Shown: positions 17,943 to 27,464 of the stretch, in pieces
Layout of the letters: the number at the start of each line of letters is the position of its first letter
Numbering within the stretch: the stretch's first letter is position 1
DNA from: DATAEG01 sp051001975
GTDB lineage: Bacteria; Actinomycetota; Actinomycetes; Mycobacteriales; Jatrophihabitantaceae
DNA length: 64,000 bases
NCBI GenBank assembly: GCA_051001975.1
Contig: JBPCMU010000013.1
Location: forward strand, 1 to 64,000
Direction: 5' to 3'
The notes under the pieces: generated by a model
The model's input: the letters and a program-made list of their open reading frames with translations, nothing else
Databases searched by the model: none
Told to the model about the DNA's origin: nothing
Made by a program: the position numbers and the translations under genes

Positions 17943-18446
17943 ATGCCCGGTCAGTCCCCGTCCCGTCGCCGAAAGGTTGGCGCCCGCTCGCCGCAGCGGC
18001 GTCGCAACGGGCTGCGCCGGGTCGACGAGACCAGCGCCGGCGGGCTGGTCGTGGACCTGTCCGGGTCGGTCCCGCGGGGCGCGCTGATCGGCAAGCAAGA
18101 CCGCCGCGGCCGGTTGCTCTGGTCGCTGCCAAAGGGCCATCTGGAGGACGGCGAGACCGCCGAGATGGCCGCGATCCGGGAGGTCGCCGAGGAGACCGGT
18201 ATCGAGGGCGAGATCCTGGCCACCCTCGGCACCATCGACTTCTGGTTCGTCGCGGAGGGCCGGCGCATCCACAAGACGGTGCACCATTTCCTGCTGCGGG
18301 CCACCGGCGGCGCACTAAGTGACGCTGACATCGAAGTGACCGAGGTGGCCTGGGTGCCACTGCCGGACATCTCGTCGCGGCTCGCCTACCCGGACGAACG
18401 CGGGCTGGTCGAGACCGCCGGCCGGCTGCTCGCCGAGACGGCGTGA
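17943..18446 (+). CDS. Nudix hydrolase (MutT4-like)
   Basis: Nudix pyrophosphohydrolase of 167 aa from the ATG at 17943; an alternative GTG at 17922 would add seven residues. The complete Nudix box GX5EX7REUXEEXGU is present within GHLEDGETAEMAAIREVAEETG. A basic N-terminus (SRRRKVGARSPQRRRNG) precedes the domain, as in Rv3908/MutT4. Next to pcnA and murJ, the same order as in mycobacteria. Substrate not determined by sequence. Confidence 0.9.
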   Translation: MPGQSPSRRRKVGARSPQRRRNGLRRVDETSAGGLVVDLSGSVPRGALIGKQDRRGRLLWSLPKGHLEDGETAEMAAIREVAEETGIEGEILATLGTIDFWFVAEGRRIHKTVHHFLLRATGGALSDADIEVTEVAWVPLPDISSRLAYPDERGLVETAGRLLAETA

Positions 18447-18450
18447 TCCG

Positions 18451-20625
18451 GTGAGCTCGCGCAGCCCCGGAGTCCGGCGCGAACCGCTGGTCTCCGGGTT
18501 GGTCGCGCTGCTGATGGTCGCCGCCTTCTGCCTGGTCGGGATGGCGAGTGCCGCGGCCCGGCCCGAGGCGAAGGCGCCGACCCGAACCGCAGCGCCCACC
18601 TCGCCGATCACCGTGACTCTGCTCCGGGTGACCCCTCGCCTGCCTGATCCAACGCCGTCGACCGACCCGATCGTGTTCACCGCACAGATCACCAACACCG
18701 GTTCGGAGCCACTCGACAACGCCGTACTGCATTTGGAGCGCAGTCACCCGATCGTCCACGCGGACTTGTTGCAGGACGCAGTCGCCGGCAAATCCCTCGG
18801 CGACATCTGGGAGCCGCCGGTCGAGCAGACCGATGTGGTCGCCACGTTGGCCCCGGGGCAGAGCGTCACCAGAAAGCTGACCACGCTGCCCGATCCATCC
18901 GGCCTCTGCCTGTGCCAAACCGGTGTGTACGCGGTCGACGTCGTGGCCGCGGCGACCTCGAGCAGCGACGGAAGTCAGTTGCGCAGTTCGGCACGCACCT
19001 TCATCCCATCGTTCCAGAGCAAGCCGGCGCCGGTGCGGGTGAGCTGGGTCTGGCCACTCATCGACCGGCCGCACCGCGACGTCTCCCCGTCGGTGTTCAC
19101 CGACGACGATCTGGCCACCTCGGTCAGTACGGGCGGTCGACTGGACCGGGCACTGAAGACGATCGAGCTGCTGCCGAACAGCATCCGAGTGAGTCTCGTC
19201 GTGGACCCGGAACTGATCGACGCGCTGTCGGTGATGGCCAAGGGATACACGGTGCGCACCTCGGCCGGCACCACGAAAGGCACCGGCGGGCCTGCCGCAC
19301 AAGCCTGGCTGGACCGGCTCAAGACGCTCGCCCCGCGGGAGGATATTTCACTGACCGGGTATGCCGATCCGGACGTCGACGCAGTGGTGAACACCGGACT
19401 GTCCTGGTCCCCGTCGCTGGACCCGCAGGTCGCCGCCCGGGTCGTCAAGGTGCTCGGCCAGCAGAGCAGCACCGTTTCCTGGCCGGTCGGCGAGACGCTC
19501 ACCGACCGTGGCCTCGACTCCGTCGTCGCGAACGGCTCGTCTCTGGTGATCCTGAAGGACAGCGTGCTGGCCAGCGGCACCGGGCAGTCACTCGCGCCGA
19601 ACGCGCTGGCGCCCTTGCCATCCGCGGGCGGCAACGCGCATGCACTGGTCACCGACACCGGGATGGAGGCCAGCGTCACGAAGGCACTGTCCAGCGCGGG
19701 CGCGGCCAATCGAAATCAGCCGCTGACCACGCTGCTCGCCCAGTTGGCCGTGCGAGCCGCGGGGCAGCCGGATCAGTCGCATTACGCCGTACTCGTCCCG
19801 CCACGATCGGTGGACGTGCAGCCGACGCAGGCTGCGGCAGTGATCAACTCGTCCAGCCAGGAGGCGTGGGCCAAGTCGATCACTCCAGCGCAGGCACTGG
19901 CCACCGTCGAGCCAGTTGATCACGGGTCGCTCAAGCCAGCCGCTGTGAACGCCGCTGCCGGAGCAAGGATGCGCAAGGTCGCAGCAGTGACCGCGGCCGA
20001 GGACAGCTTCCGGGGTTGCCTCGCCAGCGACGACGCCGCGATCCTGCTGGCAGGCTACGGACCGGCGATCCAGCGCGCTCAGTCGAGTGCGTGGCGCGCC
20101 GACCCGGTAGGCGGCACCGCCTACGTGGGCACCATCACCGCCGGAATCAACCGGCTGCGCGCCGGTATCCGACTCGTCCAGCCGCCGAACTCCCAATACA
20201 CGCTGGCTTCCAGCGACGCACCCCTCTACATCACGGTGGAGAACTCGCTGGCCCGCCCGGTCCGGATCCGGATCCGGGTCACCCCGGCGCTCGGAGTGCA
20301 GGGGTTCAGCGCGGCACCGCACGGCGCGCAGACGATCCCGGCGGCCCGCGACGGCAATCCGACCCGCATCACCATCAAGGTGCCGGCCCATGTCGAGCGC
20401 ACCGGCCGGTTCCGCATCACCGTGCAACTGGAGACGCCCAGCGGTGGCGCGCTCGGGCGGGCCGTCCCGTTGAAGGTGCGCAGCAACGCATTCGGCACGC
20501 TGGCGCTCTGGATCACCGGCATCGCTTTCGCGATTCTGGTGCTGGCCATCCTCATCCGCCTGCTGCGCCGAGTGCGCGCCCGGCGACGCAAGCGGCCGGT
20601 GCCGACGATCGCGCCGGCGACGTGA
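18451..20625 (+). CDS. DUF6049 family secreted/membrane protein
   Basis: The 724-aa product (GTG start, 4 bp after the Nudix stop) has an N-terminal signal/anchor (LVSGLVALLMVAAFCLVGMASAAA). A large exported region starts with a beta-sandwich-like segment (ITVTLLRVTPRLPDP) and ends with another (RPVRIRIRVTPALGVQGF). A C-terminal membrane helix (about 685-705, LALWITGIAFAILVLAILI) precedes an Arg-rich cytoplasmic tail. It matches the Rv3909-type protein always found before murJ; the GTGA overlap with murJ supports a common function in envelope assembly, not otherwise established. Confidence 0.88.
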   Translation: MSSRSPGVRREPLVSGLVALLMVAAFCLVGMASAAARPEAKAPTRTAAPTSPITVTLLRVTPRLPDPTPSTDPIVFTAQITNTGSEPLDNAVLHLERSHPIVHADLLQDAVAGKSLGDIWEPPVEQTDVVATLAPGQSVTRKLTTLPDPSGLCLCQTGVYAVDVVAAATSSSDGSQLRSSARTFIPSFQSKPAPVRVSWVWPLIDRPHRDVSPSVFTDDDLATSVSTGGRLDRALKTIELLPNSIRVSLVVDPELIDALSVMAKGYTVRTSAGTTKGTGGPAAQAWLDRLKTLAPREDISLTGYADPDVDAVVNTGLSWSPSLDPQVAARVVKVLGQQSSTVSWPVGETLTDRGLDSVVANGSSLVILKDSVLASGTGQSLAPNALAPLPSAGGNAHALVTDTGMEASVTKALSSAGAANRNQPLTTLLAQLAVRAAGQPDQSHYAVLVPPRSVDVQPTQAAAVINSSSQEAWAKSITPAQALATVEPVDHGSLKPAAVNAAAGARMRKVAAVTAAEDSFRGCLASDDAAILLAGYGPAIQRAQSSAWRADPVGGTAYVGTITAGINRLRAGIRLVQPPNSQYTLASSDAPLYITVENSLARPVRIRIRVTPALGVQGFSAAPHGAQTIPAARDGNPTRITIKVPAHVERTGRFRITVQLETPSGGALGRAVPLKVRSNAFGTLALWITGIAFAILVLAILIRLLRRVRARRRKRPVPTIAPAT

Positions 20626-22604
20626 CCGGGCCGGACCAGCATCCATGGATCTTCCCGTCCACGGACTGGAGCGAGCCGGCCATCTACCGCGGCGCGACGC
20701 CCGCGCAGACCCAGGTTGCCGAACCGGCCGCCCCTTCGTCGGACGATCTGGAGCTCGGCACTCCCGGGCACCTGGCCAGGAACAGCGCTGAGGTCTGGGG
20801 CGCGACGACCTACTCCGGGCCACGCCGGCACCGCCCCGCTGCGCATGTCGCCCCGGTCGCGATTCCCGATGCGCCGTCCACGCCGGATGCCGCGACGCCC
20901 GCGACGGATGCTGCGGGTCCTCTGGTCACCGACCAGCCATCGCCCGACGCGCCCGCGCCTCTCGACACACCCGCTCCGGCCGCCACGACTACCGGTGCCT
21001 CGGTCGGCGGCAGGGCCGATCGCAGCCTGCTGTCCAGCAGTCGGACGATGGCGATCGCCAGCCTGGCCAGCCGGATCACCGGCTTCCTACGAAGCGTGGC
21101 ACTAGCCGCCGCCCTCGGCGTGACCACCTCGCGGGTTGCCGATGCCTACAACATCGCCAACGCGCTGCCCAACATGGTGTACGAGCTGTTGCTCGGCGGT
21201 GTGCTGTCCAGCGTGATCATCCCGTTGGTGGTGCACGCCCAGGAACACGACCCGGACAAGGGCACCGCGTACACCCAGCGGCTGCTGTCGGTCGCCGTCG
21301 CCTCTCTCGGCGCTGCCACTCTGGTGGCCGTGTTCGCCGCGCCACTGCTGGCCTGGGCCTACGGCGGCAACCACGACCAGCGTGAGCTGACCAGCATCTT
21401 CGCCACGCTGCTTCTCCCGGAGATCTTCTTCTACGGGCTCGGCGCAATGTTCACCGCGATCCTCAACACCCGCGGGGTGTACGGCGCTCCCGCCTGGGCC
21501 CCGGTGCTGAACAACCTCGTCACCATCGCCACGATCGGCGTGTTCGCGCTGGTGCCGGGACCAAAGGAACTGACCACCACGACCATCACCACCACGCAGA
21601 TCCTGGTGCTCGGCATCGGTACCACCCTGGGCATCGCGCTGCAGGCTGTGTTCCTGGTGCCGTTCCTGCGCCGGATCGGCTTCCGGTGGCGTTGGCGGTG
21701 GCACGCCGCGCAACACGACACCGGCCGGATGGCCGAGGTCCGCCAGCTGGCCGGCTGGGTGCTCGGCTACGTCGCCATCAGCCAGGTCGGGCTCTACATC
21801 GTCACCCGGGTCGCAAACAATTACCAGGGTGGTCCGACCACGTTCGCCTACGCGGACCTGCTGTTCCAGGTGCCCTATGGAATCCTCGGCGTCTCACTGC
21901 TCACCGTGCTGATGCCGCGGATGAGCCGCTCCGCCGCGCGTGGCGACACCGCCGGCGTGGTGGCCGATCTCTCCCTCGGCGCCCGGCTCTCGGCTGTCGG
22001 CCTACTGCCGGTGACCGCCGGGCTGATCGTGCTCGGTCCATCCCTGACAACGGTGCTGTTCTTCTATGGCCGCACCGACCTCAGCGACGCCCGGCATATC
22101 GGCATCGTGCTGGCCATGGGCTCGTTCGGCCTGCTGCCGTTCGCCCTGGTGATGCTGCAGATGCGCGTCTTCTACGCCACCCGCGACGCCCGCAGCCCAA
22201 CCATGATCAACGTCTTCATGATCATCACCAAGGTAGTGATAGTGCTGATCGCCTCACAGGTGCTGGACGGCCGGCACGTCATCGAATCCCTGTCGGTGGC
22301 CACTTCGACCTCCTACCTGGTCGGCGCCATCGTCGGGCACCGGATGTTGACCGGCCGATTCGGCTTCCTCGGCTTCACCGAGGTGGCCCGGACGGTGGCC
22401 CGAGTGGCCGGCGCCGCTGCGGCCGGCGCTGTGGTCGCCTACGTCATCGTGCTGGCCAGCCAGCACGCGATCGGCACCGGACGCGGCGGCGCGCTGCCAG
22501 CGGTGCTCGGCGGTTCGTTGATCGGCGGCGCCGTCTATGTCTTCGCGGCGCGAGCCCTGAAGGTCACCGAACTTCAGGAAATCGTCGGCTCGCTACGTCG
22601 CTGA
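20622..22604 (+). CDS. murJ: Lipid II flippase MurJ (MviN family)
   Basis: The 660-aa product starts at GTG 20622, overlapping the DUF6049 stop by four bases (GTGA). The first roughly 140 residues are Pro/Ala-rich and disordered. About 14 membrane spans then follow in the MviN fold, from SLASRITGFLRSVALAAALG through NALPNMVYELLLGGVLSS and FAYADLLFQVPYGILGVSLLTVLMPRMS. MurJ flips lipid II for peptidoglycan synthesis. In mycobacteria the homologue has a C-terminal pseudokinase domain; here the protein ends shortly after the last helix (EIVGSLRR), so that domain is absent. Confidence 0.93.
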   Translation: MTGPDQHPWIFPSTDWSEPAIYRGATPAQTQVAEPAAPSSDDLELGTPGHLARNSAEVWGATTYSGPRRHRPAAHVAPVAIPDAPSTPDAATPATDAAGPLVTDQPSPDAPAPLDTPAPAATTTGASVGGRADRSLLSSSRTMAIASLASRITGFLRSVALAAALGVTTSRVADAYNIANALPNMVYELLLGGVLSSVIIPLVVHAQEHDPDKGTAYTQRLLSVAVASLGAATLVAVFAAPLLAWAYGGNHDQRELTSIFATLLLPEIFFYGLGAMFTAILNTRGVYGAPAWAPVLNNLVTIATIGVFALVPGPKELTTTTITTTQILVLGIGTTLGIALQAVFLVPFLRRIGFRWRWRWHAAQHDTGRMAEVRQLAGWVLGYVAISQVGLYIVTRVANNYQGGPTTFAYADLLFQVPYGILGVSLLTVLMPRMSRSAARGDTAGVVADLSLGARLSAVGLLPVTAGLIVLGPSLTTVLFFYGRTDLSDARHIGIVLAMGSFGLLPFALVMLQMRVFYATRDARSPTMINVFMIITKVVIVLIASQVLDGRHVIESLSVATSTSYLVGAIVGHRMLTGRFGFLGFTEVARTVARVAGAAAAGAVVAYVIVLASQHAIGTGRGGALPAVLGGSLIGGAVYVFAARALKVTELQEIVGSLRR

Positions 22605-22632
22605 GAGCCCCACCGCGAGCACAGCGCGCGCC

Positions 22633-22658
22633 GGAATAGCCGCCGCCCTAGGATCGTT
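22633..22658 (+). promoter_or_regulatory. SigR/SigH-type promoter of trxBA
   Basis: GGAATA at 22633-22638 and GTT at 22656-22658 give GGAAT-N18-GTT, matching the consensus of the thiol-stress sigma factors SigR (Streptomyces) and SigH (Mycobacterium). It lies about 37 bp before the trxB start. trxBA is a classical SigR target. Inference: induction by thiol oxidation. Confidence 0.75.
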
Positions 22659-22694
22659 CGAGCGAGCGCAGTACTTATTGGATGGGAGCATCGC

Positions 22695-23672
22695 GTGAGC
22701 GAGGAATCGCGTCACCAGAACATCGACGCCGGTACCAATCACCACAACGTCATCATCGTGGGGTCCGGCCCCGCCGGATACACCGCTGCGCTCTACACCG
22801 CACGCGCCGACCTCAAGCCGCTCGTCTTCGAGGGCAGTCAGTACGGCGGCGCGCTGATGACGACCACCGAGGTGGAGAACTTTCCGGGCTTCCCCGAGGG
22901 GATCATGGGCCCGGACCTGATGGACCAGATTCGCACCCAGGCTGAGCGCTTCGGCGCTGATCTGCGCACCGACGACGTCACCGGCCTGGAACTGGGCGAG
23001 GACGTGAAGGTGGTCCGCACCCACTCCGGTGAGTTCACCGCGGACACGGTCATCCTGGCGATGGGCTCGGCGTACAAGAAGCTCGGCGTCCCGCGCGAGG
23101 AGGAACTCTCCGGCCGCGGCGTCTCGTGGTGCGCGACCTGTGACGGCTTCTTCTTCAAAGGTCAGGACATCGCCGTCGTCGGCGGCGGCGACACCGCGAT
23201 GGAGGAAGCCACCTTCCTCACCCGGTTTGCCCAGAAGGTGACCGTCATCCACCGCCGCGACGCGCTGCGCGCCAGCAAGATCATGGTCGACCGCGCCGAG
23301 GCGAACGAGAAGATCGAGTTCAAGTGGAACAGCGAGGTCGTGGGCCTGAGCGGAGAGCCGACCGTCAACGCGATCACCATCCGCGACACCCAGACCGGCG
23401 CCGAGTCCGAGCTGCCGATCGGCGGCCTGTTCATCGCCATCGGCCACGACCCGCGCAGCGAGTTGGTCAAGGGCCAGATCGACTTGGACGACGACGGCTA
23501 CATCCGCACCGAGGGCACCTCGACGCGGACCAACATCCCGGGCGTCTTCGCGGCCGGCGATGTCGTCGATCACGTCTACCGTCAGGCCATCACCGCGGCC
23601 GGCACCGGATGCCAGGCCGCACTGGATGCCGAACGATTCCTGGCCGCTCTCGAGTCACCCGCCACTGCGTGA
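22695..23672 (+). CDS. trxB: Thioredoxin-disulfide reductase
   Basis: NADPH-dependent flavoprotein of 325 aa; GTG start with GGGAG upstream. FAD-binding GSGPAG is at about 23-28, the redox-active CATC at 146-149, an NADPH-binding GGGDTAMEEA follows, and the C-terminal FAD motif GVFAAGDVVD is present. It reduces the thioredoxin encoded 78 bp downstream. Probably cytosolic and controlled by the SigR-type promoter just upstream. Confidence 0.97.
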   Translation: MSEESRHQNIDAGTNHHNVIIVGSGPAGYTAALYTARADLKPLVFEGSQYGGALMTTTEVENFPGFPEGIMGPDLMDQIRTQAERFGADLRTDDVTGLELGEDVKVVRTHSGEFTADTVILAMGSAYKKLGVPREEELSGRGVSWCATCDGFFFKGQDIAVVGGGDTAMEEATFLTRFAQKVTVIHRRDALRASKIMVDRAEANEKIEFKWNSEVVGLSGEPTVNAITIRDTQTGAESELPIGGLFIAIGHDPRSELVKGQIDLDDDGYIRTEGTSTRTNIPGVFAAGDVVDHVYRQAITAAGTGCQAALDAERFLAALESPATA

Positions 23673-23750
23673 CCCGCAAGGCGGGAGGGAATCCGCCGGG
23701 CCCACCTGTGGTTACACCTGATGTCAACGCAAGCAAGCGAGGAGAACCCT

Positions 23751-24080
23751 GTGAGTGAGAACACCAAGAAGGTCACCGACGCCAGCTTCGACGTCGACGT
23801 ACTCGGCGCCGATGGCCCGGTGCTCGTCGACTTCTGGGCCGAGTGGTGTGGACCGTGCCGCAAGGTCGGCCCGATCCTCGAGGAGATCGCTGCGGAGTAC
23901 CCCGAGAAGATCACCATCGCCAAGGTGAACATTGACGAGAACCCGCAGATCGCCAGCAATTACCAGATCATGTCGATCCCGACGATGAGCGTCTTCTCCG
24001 GCGGCAAGGTCGTGAAGTCGATCGTCGGCGCGAAACCGAAGGCCGCTCTGCTGGCTGACCTCGCCGACTACATCGGCTGA
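23751..24080 (+). CDS. trxA: Thioredoxin
   Basis: Thioredoxin of 109 aa from the GTG at 23751 with GAGGAGA about 7 bases upstream; an upstream in-frame ATG at 23721 is less likely. Active site WCGPC (C33, C36) is inside VDFWAEWCGPCRKVGP. The cis-proline loop is SIPTMSVF. It is in an operon with trxB and followed by a strong hairpin. Confidence 0.96.
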   Translation: MSENTKKVTDASFDVDVLGADGPVLVDFWAEWCGPCRKVGPILEEIAAEYPEKITIAKVNIDENPQIASNYQIMSIPTMSVFSGGKVVKSIVGAKPKAALLADLADYIG

Positions 24081-24107
24081 TCCTCGCCACACATCAGAAC
24101 CACCGCC

Positions 24108-24166
24108 AGGCCCGACCGGCCAGGCCGCGCTGCACGACCAGCGCCGGCTGCCAACCGGTCGGGCCT
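24108..24166 (+). terminator. Hairpin after trxA
   Basis: Perfect 12-bp arms AGGCCCGACCGG (24108-24119) and CCGGTCGGGCCT (24155-24166), 27 bp after the trxA stop. The 35-nt apical part is GC-rich and can pair further. It separates trxBA from cwlM. Confidence 0.7.
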
Positions 24167-24321
24167 ATTGCGTCCCGCAGCGCCAACCCCGGGACTCGGC
24201 GCGCGACACGCGGGTGCTCCAGTCCGCCCAGGCCAGTAGGGCACAATGGGCCGGTCAATGTCGACGCGGTGACTTCGCTCCCGCCCGGCGTCCCCCTGAC
24301 TGCGAGGACGGCACCCGGCCC

Positions 24322-25431
24322 ATGGACCTCCTGCGACGCGGCTCGAGTGGCTCCGCCGTCGCCGAGATCAGGTCGGTCATGGCCGGCCTCGGGTTGCTGG
24401 ACAACACCGACTCCGGCCGAGCCGAGAGCTTCGACGTGGACTGCGAACTGGCAGTTCGCTCGTTTCAGCAGCGCCGTGGCTTGGCCGCCGACGGTCAGGT
24501 CGGCATCGAGACCTACCGGGCCTTGACCGCTGCCCGTTGGCAACTCGGCGACCGGGTGCTGCTGCACAATCCGGCGGCACCGCAGGTCGGCGACGACGTC
24601 GCCGCGCTGCAGACCCAACTGCTGGAGATCGGCTACCCGGTGGGCCGCGCCGACGGATCCTTCGGACTGGTCACCGAGCAGGCGCTGCGCAGCTTCCAAC
24701 GCGACCTCGGCCTGGTGGCCGACGGCGTCTGCGGGCCCGCCTGCCTGCGCTCCCTCGCCCAGCTCAAGCGACGAGTGATCGGCGGCCGCCCACAACTGCT
24801 GCGCGACATGCTCGCCGTCGCCGACGCCGGGCCGAACCTGTTCGGTCGCCGAGTCGTCATCGATCCCGCCCGCGGCGGGGACGACGTTGGCCTGCACCTC
24901 AACGGGATGACCGAAGCAGACCTGATGTGGGATCTGGCGACCCGGCTGGAGGGCCGTCTCACCGCGGTCGGCGTGACGTCCTGGCTCACCCGCGGCCCGA
25001 CCAACACAGCTAGCTACGAGGACCGGGCCCGCTTTGCGAACACCCAGCGAGCCGACCTGGTGATCAGCCTGCACCTGGATGCGTCACCGTCGCAGCGGGC
25101 CAATGGCGTGGCCACCTACTACTACGGCGCGGGCGAATCGCACTCGACGCTCGGCGAGCGGCTGGCCGACCTGGTCCAGCGGGAGATCGTGGCCCGCACC
25201 CGCCTGCTGGACACTCGCACCCACGGCAAGACCTGGGAGTTGCTCAGGCTGACCAGCATGCCGGCCGTCTGGGTCGAGATCGGCTACCTCACCTCGCCCG
25301 CGGACCGGGCCAAGCTGCTCGATCCGGCCTTCCGCGACGTGGTGGCCGAGGCGATCCTGGTGGCCGTGCAACGCCTCTACCTGCCGAAGGAGAGCGACCC
25401 GCCCACCGGCGTGCTGCGGATGCCCGCTTGA
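24322..25431 (+). CDS. cwlM: CwlM-like amidase-fold regulator of peptidoglycan synthesis
   Basis: The 369-aa product has two peptidoglycan-binding domains (about 5-75 and 85-150) and an Amidase_3 domain (about 175-363). It has no signal peptide, so it is cytoplasmic. The first zinc-ligand motif, normally DPGHGG, reads DPARGG (181-186), with Arg in place of His. The other motifs (SEADL-like TEADLMWDLA, SLHLDAS, VEIGYLTS) remain. Mycobacterial CwlM is a cytoplasmic activator of MurA controlled by PknB, and the same position next to trxA supports this assignment. True hydrolase activity is doubtful. Confidence 0.88.
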   Translation: MDLLRRGSSGSAVAEIRSVMAGLGLLDNTDSGRAESFDVDCELAVRSFQQRRGLAADGQVGIETYRALTAARWQLGDRVLLHNPAAPQVGDDVAALQTQLLEIGYPVGRADGSFGLVTEQALRSFQRDLGLVADGVCGPACLRSLAQLKRRVIGGRPQLLRDMLAVADAGPNLFGRRVVIDPARGGDDVGLHLNGMTEADLMWDLATRLEGRLTAVGVTSWLTRGPTNTASYEDRARFANTQRADLVISLHLDASPSQRANGVATYYYGAGESHSTLGERLADLVQREIVARTRLLDTRTHGKTWELLRLTSMPAVWVEIGYLTSPADRAKLLDPAFRDVVAEAILVAVQRLYLPKESDPPTGVLRMPA

Positions 25432-25494
25432 GCTTACGGTCGGCGGGCATGCAGTCGTCCTGCTTTCAGACTGTGGATCGCGCGCTCGTGTCGC

Positions 25495-26121
25495 TCAGGC
25501 GGGGCTGGGCGTCGGGGTGATCGTGGCCAGCAACCGCTCGATCGCGTACTCGACGTCTTCCTTCCACGACAACGTGGTGCGCAGTTCCAGGCGCAGCCGG
25601 GGGACCCGCGGATGCGGCCGGACGGTCTTGAAGCCGACAGAGAGCAGGAAGTCGACAGGTAGCAGGCACCCTCTGGCGGGCTCGTCCGGGCCGGTCGGAC
25701 GAGCCGTACCGAACGCCTCGACCGCCTTGATCCCGCGCTTCACCATGTCCCGCGCAACGCCCTGCACCAGCATCCGGCCGAATCCCTGCCCGGCGAACTC
25801 CGGCCGGACGGACGCGGACATCAGCAGCGCCGCGTCCGAGCTCACCGGAGAGGTCGGAAACGCGACCGACCGGGGGACCATCGCGGGCGGAGCGAACAGC
25901 ACATGGCCGGCCGCGACACCATCGACGTAGAGGACGTACCCGCAACTTCCCCACTCCAATAGCACGCCGGAGACCCAGGCTTCCTTCTCGATCTCGGTGT
26001 CGCCAGTGGCCTGCGCACGTTCGGCGGCAGCCGGTTCGAGTTCCCAGAACACGCAGCGGCGGCAGCGGTAGGAGACGTCGCCGAGATTGTCCAGCGTGAC
26101 GCTGACTAGGCGACGGGACAT
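25495..26121 (-). CDS. GNAT family N-acetyltransferase
   Basis: The 208-aa product has the acetyl-CoA binding motif A (MSASVRPEFAGQGFGRMLV) and a GNAT core around residues 60-150. A short N-terminal segment holds two cysteines in RCRRCVFWE. It is convergent with cwlM and corresponds in position to Rv3916c-type proteins near the origin. Substrate unknown. Confidence 0.85.
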   Translation of the reverse strand: MSRRLVSVTLDNLGDVSYRCRRCVFWELEPAAAERAQATGDTEIEKEAWVSGVLLEWGSCGYVLYVDGVAAGHVLFAPPAMVPRSVAFPTSPVSSDAALLMSASVRPEFAGQGFGRMLVQGVARDMVKRGIKAVEAFGTARPTGPDEPARGCLLPVDFLLSVGFKTVRPHPRVPRLRLELRTTLSWKEDVEYAIERLLATITPTPSPA

Positions 26122-26172
26122 AGGAAGGACTCCGGGGCAGATCTTCTCGAGTACGGGGTGCGCCCAGCCAGG

Positions 26173-27387
26173 CTAGCCCTGCAAGTACCCGGCGAGGAAG
26201 GTCCCGAGCCGCCCGATCGCGTCGGTGAGATCGTCGGCACGAGGCAGAGTCACGATCCGCAGATGATCCGGCTTCGGCCAGTTGAATCCCGTTCCCTGAA
26301 CCAGCAAAACATGTTGCTGGCGTAGCAACTCGAGTACGAACTGCTGATCGTCGACGATCGGATACCGCTCGAGGTCGATCTTCGGGAACGCGTACAGCGC
26401 ACCCTTCGGGGTCACGCAACTGACGCCGGGGATGGCACGCAGCGCAGCGAGCGCGGCGTCGCGTTGCTCGAGCAACCGACCACCCGGCAGCACGAAGTCG
26501 TTGATGCTCTGCCGGCCGCCGAGCGCTGTCTGAATCGCATGCTGCGCAGGCACATTGGCGCACAACCGCATGTTCGCCAGGATGCTGATGCCCTCGAGAT
26601 AGCTGGTCGCATGTGCGCGCGGGCCGGTGACCATCATCCACGCCGCCCGGAAGCCGGCCAGCCGATACGCCTTCGACAACCCGTTATAGGTAAGGGTGAA
26701 AACGTCCGGCGCAATGATCGAGAACGGGGTGTGCGTCGCATCGTCGTAGAGGATCTTGTCGTAGATCTCGTCAGCCAGGACGACCAGCCCGTGACGCGCC
26801 GCGAGGTCGGCGATCACGCGCAACACGTGATTGGGGTACACCGCACCGGTCGGGTTGTTCGGGTTGATGACGACGATCGCCTTGGTGCGCGGGGTTATCT
26901 TCGCGGCGAGGTCGGTGAGGTCCGGCAGCCAGTCGGCCGACTCATCGCAGAGGTAGTGCACCGGGGTCCCGCCGGCAAGGCAGGTCGACGCGGTCCAGAG
27001 CGGGTAGTCCGGCGCGGGAATCAGCACCTCGTCGCCGTTGTCGAGCATCGCCTGCAGGGACAGTTGGATGAGCTCGCTGACCCCGTTGCCCAACCAGATG
27101 TCGTCGGGCGAGGTGATGTCCAGTCCTCGCGATTGGTAGTGCTGCACTACCGCGGTGCGCGCCGAGAGCAGCCCCTGCGAATCCGAGTAACCCTCTGATG
27201 CCGGCAGGTTGCGGATGACGTCGACGAGGATCTCCGCGGGCGCGTCGAAGCCGAATGGCGCCGGGTTGCCGATGTTCAGCTTAGTGATCTTGTGGCCGGA
27301 CTCCTCGAGGCGCTTTGCCTCCTCGAGCACCGGTCCGCGGATGTCGTAGCAGACGTCGGCGAGCTTGCGTGATTGGGTGAGCAGCAC
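26173..27387 (-). CDS. alaA: Alanine transaminase AlaA-like (class I aminotransferase)
   Basis: PLP enzyme of 404 aa (GTG at 27387; no clear ribosome-binding site, possibly leaderless). High-similarity landmarks to E. coli AlaA include KLADVCYDIRGPVLEEA, KLNIGNPAPFGFDAP, NPNNPTGAVY, ADEIYDKILYDDA, the PLP-lysine motif TYNGLSKAYRLAGFR and MRLCANVPAQHAIQTALGG. Predicted to make alanine from pyruvate and glutamate. It is divergent from the nitroreductase gene with about 77 bp between. Confidence 0.9.
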   Translation of the reverse strand: MLLTQSRKLADVCYDIRGPVLEEAKRLEESGHKITKLNIGNPAPFGFDAPAEILVDVIRNLPASEGYSDSQGLLSARTAVVQHYQSRGLDITSPDDIWLGNGVSELIQLSLQAMLDNGDEVLIPAPDYPLWTASTCLAGGTPVHYLCDESADWLPDLTDLAAKITPRTKAIVVINPNNPTGAVYPNHVLRVIADLAARHGLVVLADEIYDKILYDDATHTPFSIIAPDVFTLTYNGLSKAYRLAGFRAAWMMVTGPRAHATSYLEGISILANMRLCANVPAQHAIQTALGGRQSINDFVLPGGRLLEQRDAALAALRAIPGVSCVTPKGALYAFPKIDLERYPIVDDQQFVLELLRQQHVLLVQGTGFNWPKPDHLRIVTLPRADDLTDAIGRLGTFLAGYLQG

Positions 27388-27464
27388 AGGGCAAGTCTGG
27401 CAGAGCAGCCGAGCGGGTTGACGAGACCTTGCCAACCGTCCACCACCAGAGGGGGAACGCAACC

